The translations under genes were made by a program, and so were the position numbers. Below, piece after piece: positions 48,044-59,330 of a stretch of 59,938 bases of DNA. The notes beneath the pieces are model-generated. The model ran no database searches, was not told the origin of the DNA, and saw only the letters and a program-made list of their open reading frames with translations. Each line of letters opens with the position of its first letter. The first letter of the stretch is position 1. Source of the stretch: Chondrus crispus (taxonomy: Eukaryota; Rhodophyta; Florideophyceae; Gigartinales; Gigartinaceae); NCBI RefSeq assembly GCF_000350225.1, contig NW_005178780.1, forward strand, positions 1 through 59,938. Reading direction: 5' to 3'.

Positions 48044-50324
48044 TCCTGGAGGTACATGATGGCGTTCTGTACCCCTTGGGGCAACGGGGGTCGGCCCCGG
48101 TCGCCTCGCCCATCTCGACGGGGATATCGCGTATCCATCCGACGAGGGTCACGTCGATCCCTTTGATCGGTCCCCGGGTATCGGTACCGGCCTTCACGAG
48201 GGGCAAAACGGACGCCGCCACCCGATCGGCTCAGGTCACCTCGACGGGGGCCTCGGTCTGCCCGCGTAGACTGCTGGATGAGATTGCGCATTCCGGGGCG
48301 CGTATCCATCTGATAGCGGTAGTTCCTGTACGCCATGAACTGACGTTGCTCAGGCGACAGGAACGGGCACGCGTACATGGCGTGGCCGTACGTCCGGCAC
48401 AGCCAACAAATGTACGCGCTGCCATCGGTCGACGCGAAAGTCGCCGCGTGGCGTGCCTCCTCATCGGTGAGTCGAGGCACGTTAGGCAGCCCGCGGTCTC
48501 CTTCTCGACGGAAATATCCAGCTCGGCCATGTTGTGGTTCGGACCACCCGTGGCCCTCAGCGTGTGCGCGAACGCCGTTGCGAAGCTTCCGGTCGAACCG
48601 GTGGAAGCTGGCGTAGGGGGTCGGCCTTCTGCCCGATCGAAGCCTCGCGTAATGAGGACAGGGTCGGCCTGCCACTCATCTTCTCCATGTGGAGGGCGGT
48701 CGCCGGCGAACTAGTTCGGTGCGACCTTGGAGTTCGGACTCCCTTCGCTGCCGGCTTCGGGTCCGGCAACGGCAACCCGCGACGAGCGCGGTAGGTTGTA
48801 CCCTCGGCCGTTGCAATACGGCGAATCGTTGAGAGTTCGGTCTTCTGTCGCCCGGGCAACCGTGTACCGTCTCTGCCACTGCCGGCCGGGTCGCAGTGGA
48901 CAACCCGCGCACGAAGTAGTGCGCGAGGGCTTGTTCTGAGAACACGGCTGTGCATCGGAACGCGGCGGATTCCAGCCGGTCTGCGAACGTGTTCTCGGTT
49001 TCGTGAGGAAGCTGTCGTGCCGACGCGACAGCATCAAACGCTTCCCCTAACACGTCGTCGGTTAGGTAGTGTTTGATAAATTGGTTGAAGAGACCAGGCC
49101 AGCTCGTGTCGTCGTGGAGCTGGCCGGCGCGGAGGCCGCGCATGGTGTAACTCGTATACAACCGCTCTGCGTCCCGCTCGAGGAAGTGAGCGAAGACACG
49201 GATTGCCACACCTTCGGTCAGGTGCTGGGCATTGAAGGTTATCCGGATATCCTTCAGGAACGGCAGCAACTGAATCACGTCAGTACCGTCGAAGCTTTTC
49301 ATCGTGGGACGGAACCCACGGCAGTGTTGGACGTACTTCGCGATCCGTCCCGCGTCACCCGAGGTAACGAGCCTCGAGGTGTTGTCCAACCGATACATGC
49401 GGTAGTTCGCGACGGCGCTGAACTCCTGTATCATGGTGTGGACGGGCTCGAGTCCGGGTTCGGCGGGGCCCAACGTTCCGAACAGCGTGACGGGCAACGT
49501 TCGGACGTCGACGGGGCCGGGATGCACGGTAAGATCCGCTGGCTGGTAGCCGCCCCAGCGAAGATCGAAGGGGAGAATCGGTTCCCCTGATCCGCGGGCG
49601 ACTCCTCTACGGCCACGGTCGGGTTCGTTCGGTACCCGTCGGGACTGCCGCATGCTTCCGGATGCATACGGCAGGGCTTGAGTCTCGGACGCGAAGTTCG
49701 CATCCGCCGTCGGCTTGATGTCCTCCGCCCTCCGACTGGTGACGGCTCCAGTCGGGGGCCACTCCTGCGCTCCGGATACGCCCGGAGGAACAGTGGCAGT
49801 GGGCCCACTGGAGGGGGCTCCGGGCGGCCTCTCGGCCGAGGTCTGTTCCATCTCACGGGCACGGCGGCGCGTGGCGTTGAGCTCCGCCGCCATGTGCGCG
49901 AACGCTCCCATCTGTTCGGCTGATGGGAAGGGTTGCGAGTCACGTCGGACCCCGGAGTCTGCACTCACGGGTCGACCCGCAACGTCCACAGCGGAGGAAT
50001 CGATGCGCGCCTCTTCGACCAGTACCAAACGGGACTGTAGCTGGTCGACGAGGGCGCGCAGGTTCTCCAAGGACTGAGTTACGCGCTCAAACCTTCCTTC
50101 GCGGAAGGAGCCTAACTTCATACAGCGGGTGTAGACGCTGTCGGAGACGTCGATACGGAGGGATGTTCGGACATCTTCGATATACTCCGCGATGAGATCG
50201 TACATCGCGCGAGCGCGTCCTTCGGAGGAGTCGGGCGACGGTTCGCGGTCTTGAGGACCAGCGTCGCCGTCGCCGACTCGGACGCGGGCTCGGAGCGAAT
50301 CGAGGTGGGATATTTGCCACTCAT
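48044..50324 (-). pseudogene. gag of element B (N-terminal and central part)
   Basis: Start at MSGKYPTSIRSEPA (50324). A frameshift near 50280 leads to the frame matching the coiled region and capsid of A (TMIQEFSAVANYRMYRLDNT). The Trp replaced by TGA in A is intact here (HDDTSWPGL). Another frameshift near 48680-48750 precedes the CCHC knuckle CWLCRTYGHAMYAC. Cut at 48044 by element E after NAIMYLQD and resumed at 35994. Confidence 0.82.
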
Positions 50325-50382
50325 CTCGACGCGTACGGACGCGGAGGTAAACGATAGTCTTCTCAGTTCGATCTTGAGAGTC

Positions 50383-50400
50383 TTCTAGGTCGGGAGACCA
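50383..50400 (-). other. Primer binding site of element B
   Basis: TGGTCTCCCGACCTAGAA on the minus strand, one base after the 5' LTR, the same as in A. Confidence 0.75.
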
Positions 50401-50401
50401 C

Positions 50402-51010
50402 TGTAGTATAATCACCCCCAACGACGAGGGGGTGAGTACTGACCGTTCGGAAAGACCCCGATTGGCGGGAAGATAGAAGCACGGCCCACCCACGGTACCG
50501 AGCACGGGCTGGAGGTAGCGGTGGTAGAGCGGGATCGGGGAGGACGCGCGCACTCGCGAGCGGTTCTACGCCTCGACGCCCCGGAGCGGTACTGGGTTAC
50601 GATCCAGTACCGACGGGCGGAGGCGGAGCCGGCTCGTGGGCGTGCTACGCGCGTCCTCAACCCGCGCGCGGTGCGACTCCTAGGTAAAACGGACGGAAGT
50701 ACCTAAAAGTAAGCGGGCGGACTAAGGTCGAGAATCCTTGACAAGTCCGTGCTTGTCGTCCTCCACCGCCGGCGGTCCGCTCATATTTAATGTACAGAGT
50801 CACCTATCATAACATTACAGTAGTGCAGGTCGGCCTGCACTATAGTACTGTCAGCCATCGGGGCTGCCAGCACACGTGTCGTACACGTGTGTGCGCGCGC
50901 CTCCGTACACGTGGGGTACACGTGTGCGCGCGCACTGAGGTACTGTAGAGCTCGGGCTCTACAGTTGTAAATCTAATCTAAATCTAATTTAAGGAGGGGG
51001 ATATGCTACA
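50402..51010 (-). repeat. 5' LTR of element B
   Basis: 609 bp, partner of 14112-14721. Hairpins of the U3 array are present at 50823-50842 and 50944-50965. About 18 differences from the 3' LTR were counted by eye, so B is older than A and E. Confidence 0.85.
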
Positions 51011-52734
51011 TAAACTACCTCGGGATGGAACTGCGATTATCAAAGAAGGTTACAGACAGCCCGTTGCTCTTGTTCTACGAGAAATTTGGGCTGGCCGGAT
51101 CAAACGGACAGATGCCAGTAGCAAGTTGTGGACATTAGCTGTTTGACTCCACGTTCGACCCATATCGCTCAGTTCTGGTAGCACCAGACCATTTGTTTGC
51201 TGGAAATGCCATTAATATATTGACAACCTGCTTTCTGCTTTTGCCTTCGAAAAATGATATTGTTCACATTGATGCAAAAATATGTAATGCACTTCGGAGC
51301 AATTCGTTAATCACGCAGAATAAAAAATTCGACTTCAAGAGCAAGAAGCTCTACTCCACGTCCATCTCTGGTTCCTTTTGCATTCTCTTGGTCGCTAGCA
51401 AGATTTTTCAAGATCGATGTCACCAGCTATCTTTGCAGGTCTCTCTTTCTCAGCGGCCTACTGGAGCGGATTCCAATCCACGCAATATCCTTCGACAGGC
51501 CGTACAGGCATTGGGAATGTATCAGGATCTGGTGTCCAAAACCTTTTGGTATCCAAAGCTCCATGTTGATGGCCACAATGCTGTAGCTTTGTTCAACAGT
51601 GGGGAAGGATTCGACTTCATTCTCAGACAGCAGGAAATGGCACGTGTTTATGTGGATACGTGTGACAAGCTCTGTGGCGTTTCAGAGGTCGCAAAAATGA
51701 AGCTAGACAAGCCGAATCTTCACAGACTAATCGAGCTTTATGCTCATTCTATACCAGCGATGGGACACGTGCGACACTTCGCAGAGCTAGTTTTTGAATT
51801 CGCTCACCAGCCACTCAAACGTGGGGTGGCGAGATCCAATCGCCGGAATCCTCAGATTCAGGCTGTGATGCACGCCTTAGCCGACAATTGGCAAGATAGG
51901 TCTTCCCCATTCGCGAGTCAACGGCGAGTCCTTTCCGTAAGAGACTTCGAGATTAATATGAGGCATTTTATCAATGGTACGGTCCCGTCGTCGTCTTTAC
52001 CAAAGCATGAATCTTTCACCGTGCCTAATCCCATGGATATACTTATCGAGCCCATTCTAAAAAAGTTGCTTGGAAGTAAGCCGACAGAAGGCTCCACCAA
52101 AGGCAAAATTACATGGTCCTTGTCGCGCTGTCAACCTGTTTCAGAGCACCAAGTGAACTATAGGTCTCTGCTGAACTCCTCGGTTCTGAATCAATATGGC
52201 AACCGCGTGGTATTCTTTTTTTATGTCGCCAGACGTTTCAAGAAGACGAAGAAAGTCGCCACTTGTTCTCTTCGTTCCGCGCCTCACGATTTTTTGGAAA
52301 GGGGTGATGCTGTGCAGGCCATAATACACAAACGTAGGACTAATGACGCACTTTTGAACCAGCCATCAGTTTATGAGATAAGTCAATCACCGGACGATTA
52401 TCACGTTGCTGTTTTCGCTGTCGAAGAATTGCTGCTTTGGAAAGATACGTCCACGACTGGGCTCGAAGTAGAGAGTGGTCCGTTCGCTGTTGTGCGAAGA
52501 TGTACTCGGTTTGAGGGTGATACGCTCAAGGTCGCAAGTGACTCCCTGCCGCTCCCCTCACATCTAAATGACAGTGTCCGACGGATGAGTTTGATACATG
52601 CTTGTTCAACATCGACTGAAATTGTGTCTTGTATGCTTAACGAAACTCTTGTTAAGCACAATGAGAGTTTGCTCGGCGGCGGTCCATTCCATTACATAAC
52701 GAAACAGATGGGTTATCCACCTCGCATGGGATGA
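51011..52734 (+). pseudogene. 5'-truncated transposase-like gene (class II, family uncertain)
   Basis: An open frame comes straight out of the LTR of B at 51011 (YLGMELRLSKKVTDSPLLLF), is broken by TAG at 51136-51138, then runs to 52734. FDPYRSVLVAPDHLFAGNA and, later, LDKPNLHRLIELYAHSIPA followed by an H/E-rich stretch (ELVFEFAHQPLKRG) resemble the C-terminal parts of CMC/KDZ-type transposases; this is a weak family judgement. The N-terminal half is missing and is not found at the other end of B. Confidence 0.4.
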
Positions 52735-52779
52735 GAAGCATGTAAACTGCAGCTCTACTTGCATTTTAGCATTCTAATT

Positions 52780-53517
52780 TTATTGAGAAGGCCCTACACT
52801 CCTCCCTAGCATTTCTTGCGTGATGGCCACTCGGAACTCGCCAATGACTTTTTTGCTGCGGACAACGAGTGCAGGCCACGCCAATTCAAGATTGCCGAGA
52901 ACTTCATTCCGGCCACAAGCTGCCTTGGGCAGACGCCTAGAATTTTTTGTGGAGAGTTGAGACCAGCGAAGCGAAAATGCATAATCAGTAGCAGAGTACA
53001 TATCCTCATCTTCGCCTATCACAATACCTGACTCAGATATCGCATCATGCATCGACAGACGGTTTCTCTCCAGTCTGCTCACATACACTGAATTGCGATT
53101 ATCGAACCGCCTGTTCTCTCTCCGAAGTACATCGAAGGCTCCATTAGGGAGTGATTTATGGAGGCTTCCTGCCAGTCTAAAAATGAAAGGGTACTTACCG
53201 TCTTCGTTCTCAGCTAAAGTACCTCCCAAAAGTCGCAATGCGGAGTCTTCAGCCAGCGCAGCCCCGTTGATCTTCCTACCCTTCGCCACTAGGGCAAGTA
53301 AATCTGATTGAACACCGAGGCGTGTACATTGAGATACATCGTGCAAAGAATCAAACAAAACTAGTGATTCTTGTAGACCCTGAGATGGAGACTGTGTTTC
53401 GCAAAAGTTTGGTTCAAACGTAGCACGAGGAAAACGTGACCGAATTACCGTAGCAATCTTGGCAAAATCGGACAGGCTGCAGTTCGCATCAACATGAAGC
53501 AAAGACGTAAAGCACAT
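52780..53517 (-). CDS. Unrecognised 245-codon protein
   Basis: ATG at 53517, stop at 52780; codon usage and composition look genuine. Blocks include LHVDANCSLSDFAKIATVIR, ESLVLFDSLHDVSQCTRLGV and KYPFIFRLAGSLHKSLPNGA. It overlaps no other good frame and converges with the truncated gene to its left. It follows the 53549-54427 frame with a frame change, so the two may be one gene split by a frameshift or intron. No family recognised. Confidence 0.4.
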   Translation of the reverse strand: MCFTSLLHVDANCSLSDFAKIATVIRSRFPRATFEPNFCETQSPSQGLQESLVLFDSLHDVSQCTRLGVQSDLLALVAKGRKINGAALAEDSALRLLGGTLAENEDGKYPFIFRLAGSLHKSLPNGAFDVLRRENRRFDNRNSVYVSRLERNRLSMHDAISESGIVIGEDEDMYSATDYAFSLRWSQLSTKNSRRLPKAACGRNEVLGNLELAWPALVVRSKKVIGEFRVAITQEMLGRSVGPSQ

Positions 53518-53548
53518 GGCAACACAACGCCCATTGCCTCTCTTAACA

Positions 53549-54427
53549 TCAGAAATAGCGGATCGTGCGCACGGGAATGAAAGGTTTATGACAGCGATGG
53601 ACCATTTTGTGTGTCAAGTAGCTGAAAACACGTTCAGAAATGCGCTCGCTTTCACTTTCATTCCCAATTATTCGAGAGTAAATTGCGCTCTGCGCACTCA
53701 CAAGCCTCTGTAACTCGTTCACTTTAAGTTCCAAATTGGCAATTCTGGCACCAGTGTGCTGTATTGGGCATCTACATCCTCGGGATTTTTGGGAGGTGTC
53801 ATGATTCACATGGAAGGACGATTCGTTCGTATTGGGTGTAAGGTCGAGATCCGAGAGGAAACCTTCCTCGACTGTTTCGGAGACGGATTCGCAATTGCTC
53901 TCCGACGCGAGTGGTTCCTTTTGGCGGCTCCGCCATGCCTGACGGGCCATGTTCTCACACCTTTTGCCTACATGTGACAGCTTGCGTCCCATGAAACGAG
54001 CGCGCATTTTTGTTTCAACAATTCTGTGTCCCTCTTCGTAACATAAATAGCCTAAAACAGCGCCGTTGACAAGCTCAATATTCGTGACTCGAGCTTTCCA
54101 CCATATCGTTTTCGATACATTCTGACCCTTTCTGCGCCCTTTCCCGATACAAAAGTCGAGCAACCATTTAACCTCAATTTCTTCTCCGGTACTTACGGGT
54201 TTCATGATTGCAACCAGGCGGAAATGGAACCGGTAAACAGTGCGATGTCGCAAGGCACTGTATTCCACGCAGTAGAGCGATGCGATCAGGCGTAGTAAGC
54301 CCGGAGGGCCAGTATTCAATTTCAGGAACCACTGACGGAGGCTGAAACTCAATAAGAGTAATACTGGTGCGTACTGCCTGGCGAGGAGATCGCAAAGTGC
54401 CCTTGCTATGGTTGGATTAAAGTTTAG
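53549..54427 (-). CDS. Unrecognised protein with Trp-rich small domain and leucine-zipper-like helix
   Basis: Open from about 54427; the first ATG in frame is at 54205. The middle (KTIWWKARVTNIELVNGAVL and GYLCYEEGHRIVE) resembles a Tudor/chromo-barrel-like strand pattern, which is only a suggestion. A basic stretch and a Ser/Glu-rich linker lead to a heptad helix (IANLELKVNELQRLVSAQSA) near the end. It may be the N-terminal part of the 52780-53517 gene. A consensus splice-donor-like GTAAGT lies just after the ATG, but reading through gives good protein sequence. Confidence 0.35.
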   Translation of the reverse strand, partial: LNFNPTIARALCDLLARQYAPVLLLLSFSLRQWFLKLNTGPPGLLRLIASLYCVEYSALRHRTVYRFHFRLVAIMKPVSTGEEIEVKWLLDFCIGKGRRKGQNVSKTIWWKARVTNIELVNGAVLGYLCYEEGHRIVETKMRARFMGRKLSHVGKRCENMARQAWRSRQKEPLASESNCESVSETVEEGFLSDLDLTPNTNESSFHVNHDTSQKSRGCRCPIQHTGARIANLELKVNELQRLVSAQSAIYSRIIGNESESERISERVFSYLTHKMVHRCHKPFIPVRTIRYF

Positions 54428-54825
54428 TTAGAATTGCGTTGGGAAAATCAGAAGTATTCCCGTATGCATTCTCCTGCCCGCGGGCATGCATTGTCATTGT
54501 TGTGATAGCAGAGCGCTTCCAGAACGAAAAATTAAAATGCAGGCACGATCACTACTGCGGAACGCTGCGGCAATGAGTTGTCATTGTACTTGACAAATGA
54601 TGCGTGCAAGAGAACGATGTTCTCCATCTCATTTTTGAGAACACATGAGCGCTGCCCAGCAATTAATAGGTAGATTGAGGCTAAGAAAGCCCGTTTCTGG
54701 ACGAATATTTTCTCTCAAAATGTGCGCTTAATAAAATGCCTGCTCTGGAATAATAATATTTATTGATTTCGGAGTAAGTGACCCCGTAGTGTAAAGTGAG
54801 TCCTGCAGGGGGGGTTATGCTACGC
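54428..54825. other. AT-rich interval without a gene
   Basis: No supported frame or repeat; it separates the unrecognised minus-strand gene from the second pogo remnant. Confidence 0.5.
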
Positions 54826-56501
54826 CATGCTTGGATTTGCGTCTGATGGAACGCGACTATCGGCAATCACCAATCCCTCAACTGCGCAGCGTCACTCGAC
54901 AATGCGGAGAATGGGCGAAACTTGATGAGGCCGGCGCAGCTGCCAGGGCAGCTGCAGTATTTCTCCGCAAGTCATGGATGGTATCAAAGATTTATGGTTC
55001 GCAATGGATATCCATTCATTTCCTGCCCTCTTTCTGGACGACAATATTCTCGTCCAGAAAGAGGGCAGGAAATGCCAAGCATTTCGAAAAAGAATTCGTG
55101 GAAAGAGCAAGACACAAGATGAAAAAGAGGTCGCTCACCACCTTCTGTCTTGCATTATGAACACTGACGAAGTGGCGGTTCTCTACGGAGCTTTGCCAAG
55201 TCGATGTATTTCGCAAAATGGCACTGCGTACGAACGCATAAAAGAACGTTTAACAGCAGTGCTTACAGTTCTTGCAGACGGATCCAAGGCCCCACTGACC
55301 ATTATCGGCACGCCAAAACGACCTAGAAGCTTCCCCAGACACGTTAACGGCCTGGGGGACCTAAACGCATATTATATGGCACAAAAATGCCTGGAACACA
55401 AAGAGCATTTGGAGCCAAGTTGTGAAGCGTTTTGACAAATTTGCTCGCCTGGAAGGAAAGACGTTTATTGAACTTGTCGGTATTTGTTCTCCTCATAACA
55501 TTACGTACACTGAATTTTCTAACTTTAAGTGCTCTTTTCTTCCTCCCAATTTGACATCGCATCTACAACCCGTCGATGCTGCCGTCGGAAGATCCTTTAA
55601 TTGTGATTTCCGCCGTTTACTAGTGCTGCATATTCTCGACGCAATTGATGGGCAAATATGCCGAAACACCTCGGAACGAGAGCCATTTGACATTGGGAAA
55701 GTCGTGGCTTTGTACGATGCGGTGAGATTAATGTCTAAAGCTTGGGACCTAGTACGGGAGAGTGTTGTTCTGAACGCTTGGTTAAAGACTGATATACTTC
55801 CCTCTTTTCTAAGACAAAAAATCTTTAAGCTCCGAAATGAAGGGCGGGGAAACGTGAGAGCCTCTCTGCGGGCTCCGGCTACATACGCACCTGAAACCGT
55901 GCTAGAAGCTCGTAAAAAATCTGCCAAAACGGCATATTATGGCGGAGAGTTGTACATACGCGCAGAGCAACAGGCAAAAGGTGAAAAAAGTGATACGGAC
56001 ACGGATTATGGGGCACGAGCGGCAGAAAATTCTATCAATTGCTGTCTAGAGAAATAATGGAGCTGAGTGATGCCGGCGTGGTCGATGGAGTTGGTGTTGC
56101 GAAAATGCAGCACTTGATGGATGCAGAGCGTACGATACCAGTTCATGAAGCAACAAAGAAGGGTGCTGCTCTCGCTCAAGCTGTAGAGCTCGGGCTGGAG
56201 CAGTTTGAGGCCGTTAGGAACGTAGAGGATGAGGCTGTCGGTGACGCCACCGACGAGGATGATGCAGAAACTGTGCCGGCTGTAGAAAGGGCTTCCCGCA
56301 AACCATCACTCACTCGCTATAGTGATTCAATTGTAGCTTTGTGAGAGGAACTGAAGTCTGTCACGACAGAGCCGGAACTCATTCGTTCAGAGCTTCCCTC
56401 AAATTTAAAGTAGCTGCTGCTGGAGGAATTGAGGCGCGTGCGAAAAATGCAGCGTCAGGGTCTTAAGCGAAGTCGCATTGACAATTTCTGTACGCGTTGA
56501 C
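54826..56501 (+). pseudogene. Second pogo/Tigger-type transposase, decayed
   Basis: Motifs in order across frames: HTH around ASHGWYQRFMVRNGYPF (about 54970-55015), first catalytic Asp in NTDEVAVLYG (about 55160), RLTAVLTVLADGSKAPLTII, then a frameshift near 55400, FDKFARLEGKTFIELVG, and LPPNLTSHLQPVDAAVG with the third Asp (about 55550). The second catalytic position, normally DN, reads GI here, so the protein would be inactive. The C-terminal tail continues through further frameshifts (56039) and TGA and TAG codons to about 56501, ending RQGLKRSRIDNFCTR. It contains a foldback at 55017-55074. No terminal repeats identified. Confidence 0.75.
55017..55074 (+). repeat. Perfect 25-bp inverted repeat with 8-nt loop
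   Basis: CATTTCCTGCCCTCTTTCTG... and its exact complement ...CAGAAAGAGGGCAGGAAATG flank CAATATTC. It lies just after the HTH of the pogo remnant and adds sequence not expected in the family. Confidence 0.85.
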
Positions 56502-57540
56502 ATCGAGTTTCTAGTGCTTTATTCAGGTCTCGGTAAAGTGAATTGTTGAATATGTGAGAGGGCGAATGTACCTTGTAACGGAGAGTTCTTTTTACTGACG
56601 CCAGTTCACTGCAGATCTGCCAAAGTGAGCAATCTGGGCCAAATAGGGAGGGTGGCGCCTTGCTACTGCTTGGGCAGTTCATTGCATGAAGTCTGTTCAT
56701 TTTGTAGAGGCTTCACTGTACCGAGACTTTACTCTGTACGAGACCATAAAAGCGTAGAAGGTGACGGGCCCTGCAGACGAGCAGGGGAGAGAGGGGAAGG
56801 AACCAGACCACGCACCGAACACCACGCTGCCTAAGAAAAGAAAAACCAAACTGCCTCCACCTTTACCCCACAACGATGTAAAGGCGGCTTCTAAGACCGA
56901 TCCTATTGACCGAACAGCGTTCACAGACCTTAGCTACACACAGACCTTAACTACAACGCAATCAAGTGATGAAGATGGGAGCGCAGAGGACACGAGAGAG
57001 AGAAGGACAGTACCCTCTGCGGTTGAGATCGCAGAATTGTTTAGAGAGCTGGAGGGTTTTTGCCACTGAATGCCAAGTTTCAGACGCTCTATCGTATCTG
57101 AGGTCGGCAAAGCGCGCGTTTCTCACTGGAAAACACGACAGAGACCCAACGCGGAGCAGGCAGACGTTAATTACCGATTGCATGAAAATAGATGTGACGA
57201 CGTCACTTACGAATGCCGTCTCCCAATAGTGTCAGTTTTGGGGTCTCGCACGCGGCGACACTAATAGGCAGAGGGAGCAGTTAGACGGCAATACGTTGAA
57301 TACCTTGTTCTCTCCGGAGAACATTGACGCATTCCGAAACGACACAATAAACTGTGTGTTTCTTCAATAGAACTGTACTGTGTGAGTAACAAGTACTAGA
57401 TTTAAATTTTTGCAACATAAAAAGCTCGTTTGAGACCACCATGCTAACTGTGTGTTGGATGCGCAATTCTGAGAAGACCGTTCATGATCAAAGACGATCA
57501 AATCTTCTCCGAAAAACTCCCTCTCGCCCATCAAACTCCC
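56502..57540. other. Interval without a supported gene
   Basis: A plus-strand frame near 56761-57069 has a Lys/Pro-rich then acidic composition (SSDEDGSAEDTRERR) but no ATG at a sensible place, and its reading passes into another frame at 57070. It may be a decayed exon. Nothing else is recognisable. Confidence 0.35.
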
Positions 57541-57678
57541 TCCGACTCACGAAAGATGATATAATCTGCCTGAAGCCCCACTGCGCACTGGACAGCCACA
57601 TTTCCAGTCAAACGGCTCTCCTCTTTGGAAAGAACCCAACTTCCACCGCACTACTCTGCGCTGATATCGTTCATCGGG

Positions 57679-57687
57679 CATAAAAAG
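57679..57687 (+). promoter_or_regulatory. TATA-like box upstream of the Harbinger-type gene
   Basis: CATAAAAAG followed by C/T-rich leader sequence, about 430 bp before the ATG at 58117. A similar arrangement is seen at 1452 and 10157. Confidence 0.35.
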
Positions 57688-57694
57688 CCGCTCC

Positions 57695-58050
57695 TTCCTA
57701 ATCCTACGTCCCTCCTCAGCACTTCCCCGCCGTCCTATCTCGCATTCCCCAAAACCCCTCCTCACCACCTTACCCTCTGCCTCTCTTCTACGTCTCCCCA
57801 ACGCCCCTTCTCTACACCTAACACTCTCCCTCTCTTCCACATCTCCCCACTGACACCTTTGTACACCTTGCCCTTCCACACCTCATCCGCTGTCTGACTT
57901 CCACGTCTGCCCAACACCCCTCCTCCACATCTCACCCTCTGCTTCTCTTACACATCTCCCCACCGACACCCGTCCACACCTCACCCTCTGTCTCTCCTCC
58001 ACATTTCCCCACCGCACCTCCTCCACACTCCTCAACGCCCACCAAACCCC
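57695..58050 (+). repeat. C-rich, G-poor strand-asymmetric repeat tract
   Basis: About 350 bp with very few G on the plus strand. Imperfect units contain CTCACCCTCTG, CTCCACAT and TCCCCACCGACACC. It lies between a TATA-like box and the transposase ATG and could be part of the leader. Confidence 0.7.
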
Positions 58051-58116
58051 TGTTATTACCTGACACCACACCTGTTTATTGAGCTCGACGTCGTGCTTAA
58101 CACAAGCTCAGTCACT

Positions 58117-59330
58117 ATGCCCTCACGCTCTGCCCCCACATCCGCCGTAGCGCTCCAATTGTTGGAGGAGCAAGCTGCCTTGCGTCAGGAGGAGCTTGAG
58201 CGCTACTACGACGCACCTCAACTGTCTGATGACGATCAAACTGATGAAAGTGAGTGGCCGAAAATGGACGAGTTTATCAAGGAAGATGAAGATCGAGCAT
58301 TGATAAGTATGACAAACTTTACAGTGAGGGAATTTAACGGGGTATGGAATCAAGTGCAAGAACAAGTCTCGTCACGCTACAATACGGGAAGGGGCAGCAA
58401 GAGCCCCATGAAGGCGAAGGATTTATTTTTTATGTCGGTATGTGTACTTAAACATGGCTCAAAGTGGGACTCATTGCATATCTCTTCGAGATGAAACCAG
58501 CAACATTTGAAAAAAGGGTGACGAGTATGATAGCGATTACCTTCGATTTTCTGTATACACGCTTTGTGGAATCGTACGCAGAAACGTTTGATATGCAACG
58601 ACTTCTGGCGGACAAAAATACATTTAAAACTTTTAAAATGTGTCGATACGCCACTGACATAACTTTTCAGCAACGTTACAAACCAGGAGGTTCCCTCGAG
58701 GAAGTGATTTTTTTTCTGGGAAGCAAAAGCTCTACGGATTTAAATTAGAAGCCTATGTGCTCTCCAACGGCCTGGAAATCTCAGTAAGCAACCACTATCC
58801 CGGCTCGGTCTCCGATGTCGAAATTATGAGGGAAATGCTTCATTTTCATGATGATGCTTTAGAGAAACCGGGAGAGGAGTTGGCAATTACGAACATTGGG
58901 CGGGGATCTGAATCATATTCTAATCGATGGGGAGTCCTTTTGGACAAGGGATATGTATGCATGGAATCAGAGGTACGTGCAATTATCCCTAAGAAGAAAC
59001 CTCGTGGGGGGGGGGGGGGTGCTCTCCCGGTCTGAAAAACGGGAAAATGCAGCATTGGAAGCAGACAGAATAAATGCTGAGAATTTTTTCGGTCGGCAGG
59101 GTACCCTTTGGGCTGTCGTTGCCAACCAGTATAGGTGGGCAGAAAGGGGTATGATCGTATCTTTAGAATGACGGTTGCTTTAACTAACATTAATGTCATA
59201 TAGCATCCCCTCAGGGATGCTGATGGTAAGACGTACGAGCGCTACTTGAAACGCCTGCATGAAATAGCGGATACTTACGTATGGAAGCGAAAACGTGCGC
59301 AGGCGCCGTACAGATAGCACCAGAAGCGGG
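58117..59330 (+). pseudogene. PIF/Harbinger-like transposase (DDE_4), decayed
   Basis: ATG at 58117. An acidic N-terminus and FTVREFNGVWNQVQEQVSSR lead to a frameshift near 58470. FEMKPATFEKRVTSMIAITF is the pre-catalytic helix. Catalytic positions: Asp in YATDITFQQRYKP, Asp in NHYPGSVSDVEIM (after a second frameshift near 58725), LLDKGY, then, after a run of about 14 G (59006-59019) with a frame change, Glu in NAENFFGRQGTLW. TAG codons near 59204 and 59319 interrupt the C-terminal end, which includes DGKTYERYLKRLHEIADTYV. The G run could be an assembly error. Terminal repeats were not found. Confidence 0.7.

Larger units (their letters stand above)
14112..51010 (-). mobile_element. Element B: Ty3/gypsy chromovirus, host of two nested insertions
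   Basis: Minus-strand order: 5' LTR 51010-50402, gag 50324-48044, [element E], rest of gag 35994-35761, TAG and stem-loop, pol 35757-31364, [element A], end of pol 17479-17155, hairpin/polypurine module, 3' region, 3' polypurine tract, 3' LTR 14721-14112. Without A and E and the extra duplication copies, B is about 10.96 kb. Both joins are proven by target duplications (AACAC and TCCTG) that restore the reading. The outer flanks (CACGG left, TAAAC right) do not match each other, so one end has been rearranged. Confidence 0.85.

Noticed and set aside
57547..57879. Minus-strand frame over the C-rich tract
   Set aside because: Low-complexity Gly/Arg/Glu product made only by the skewed base composition.
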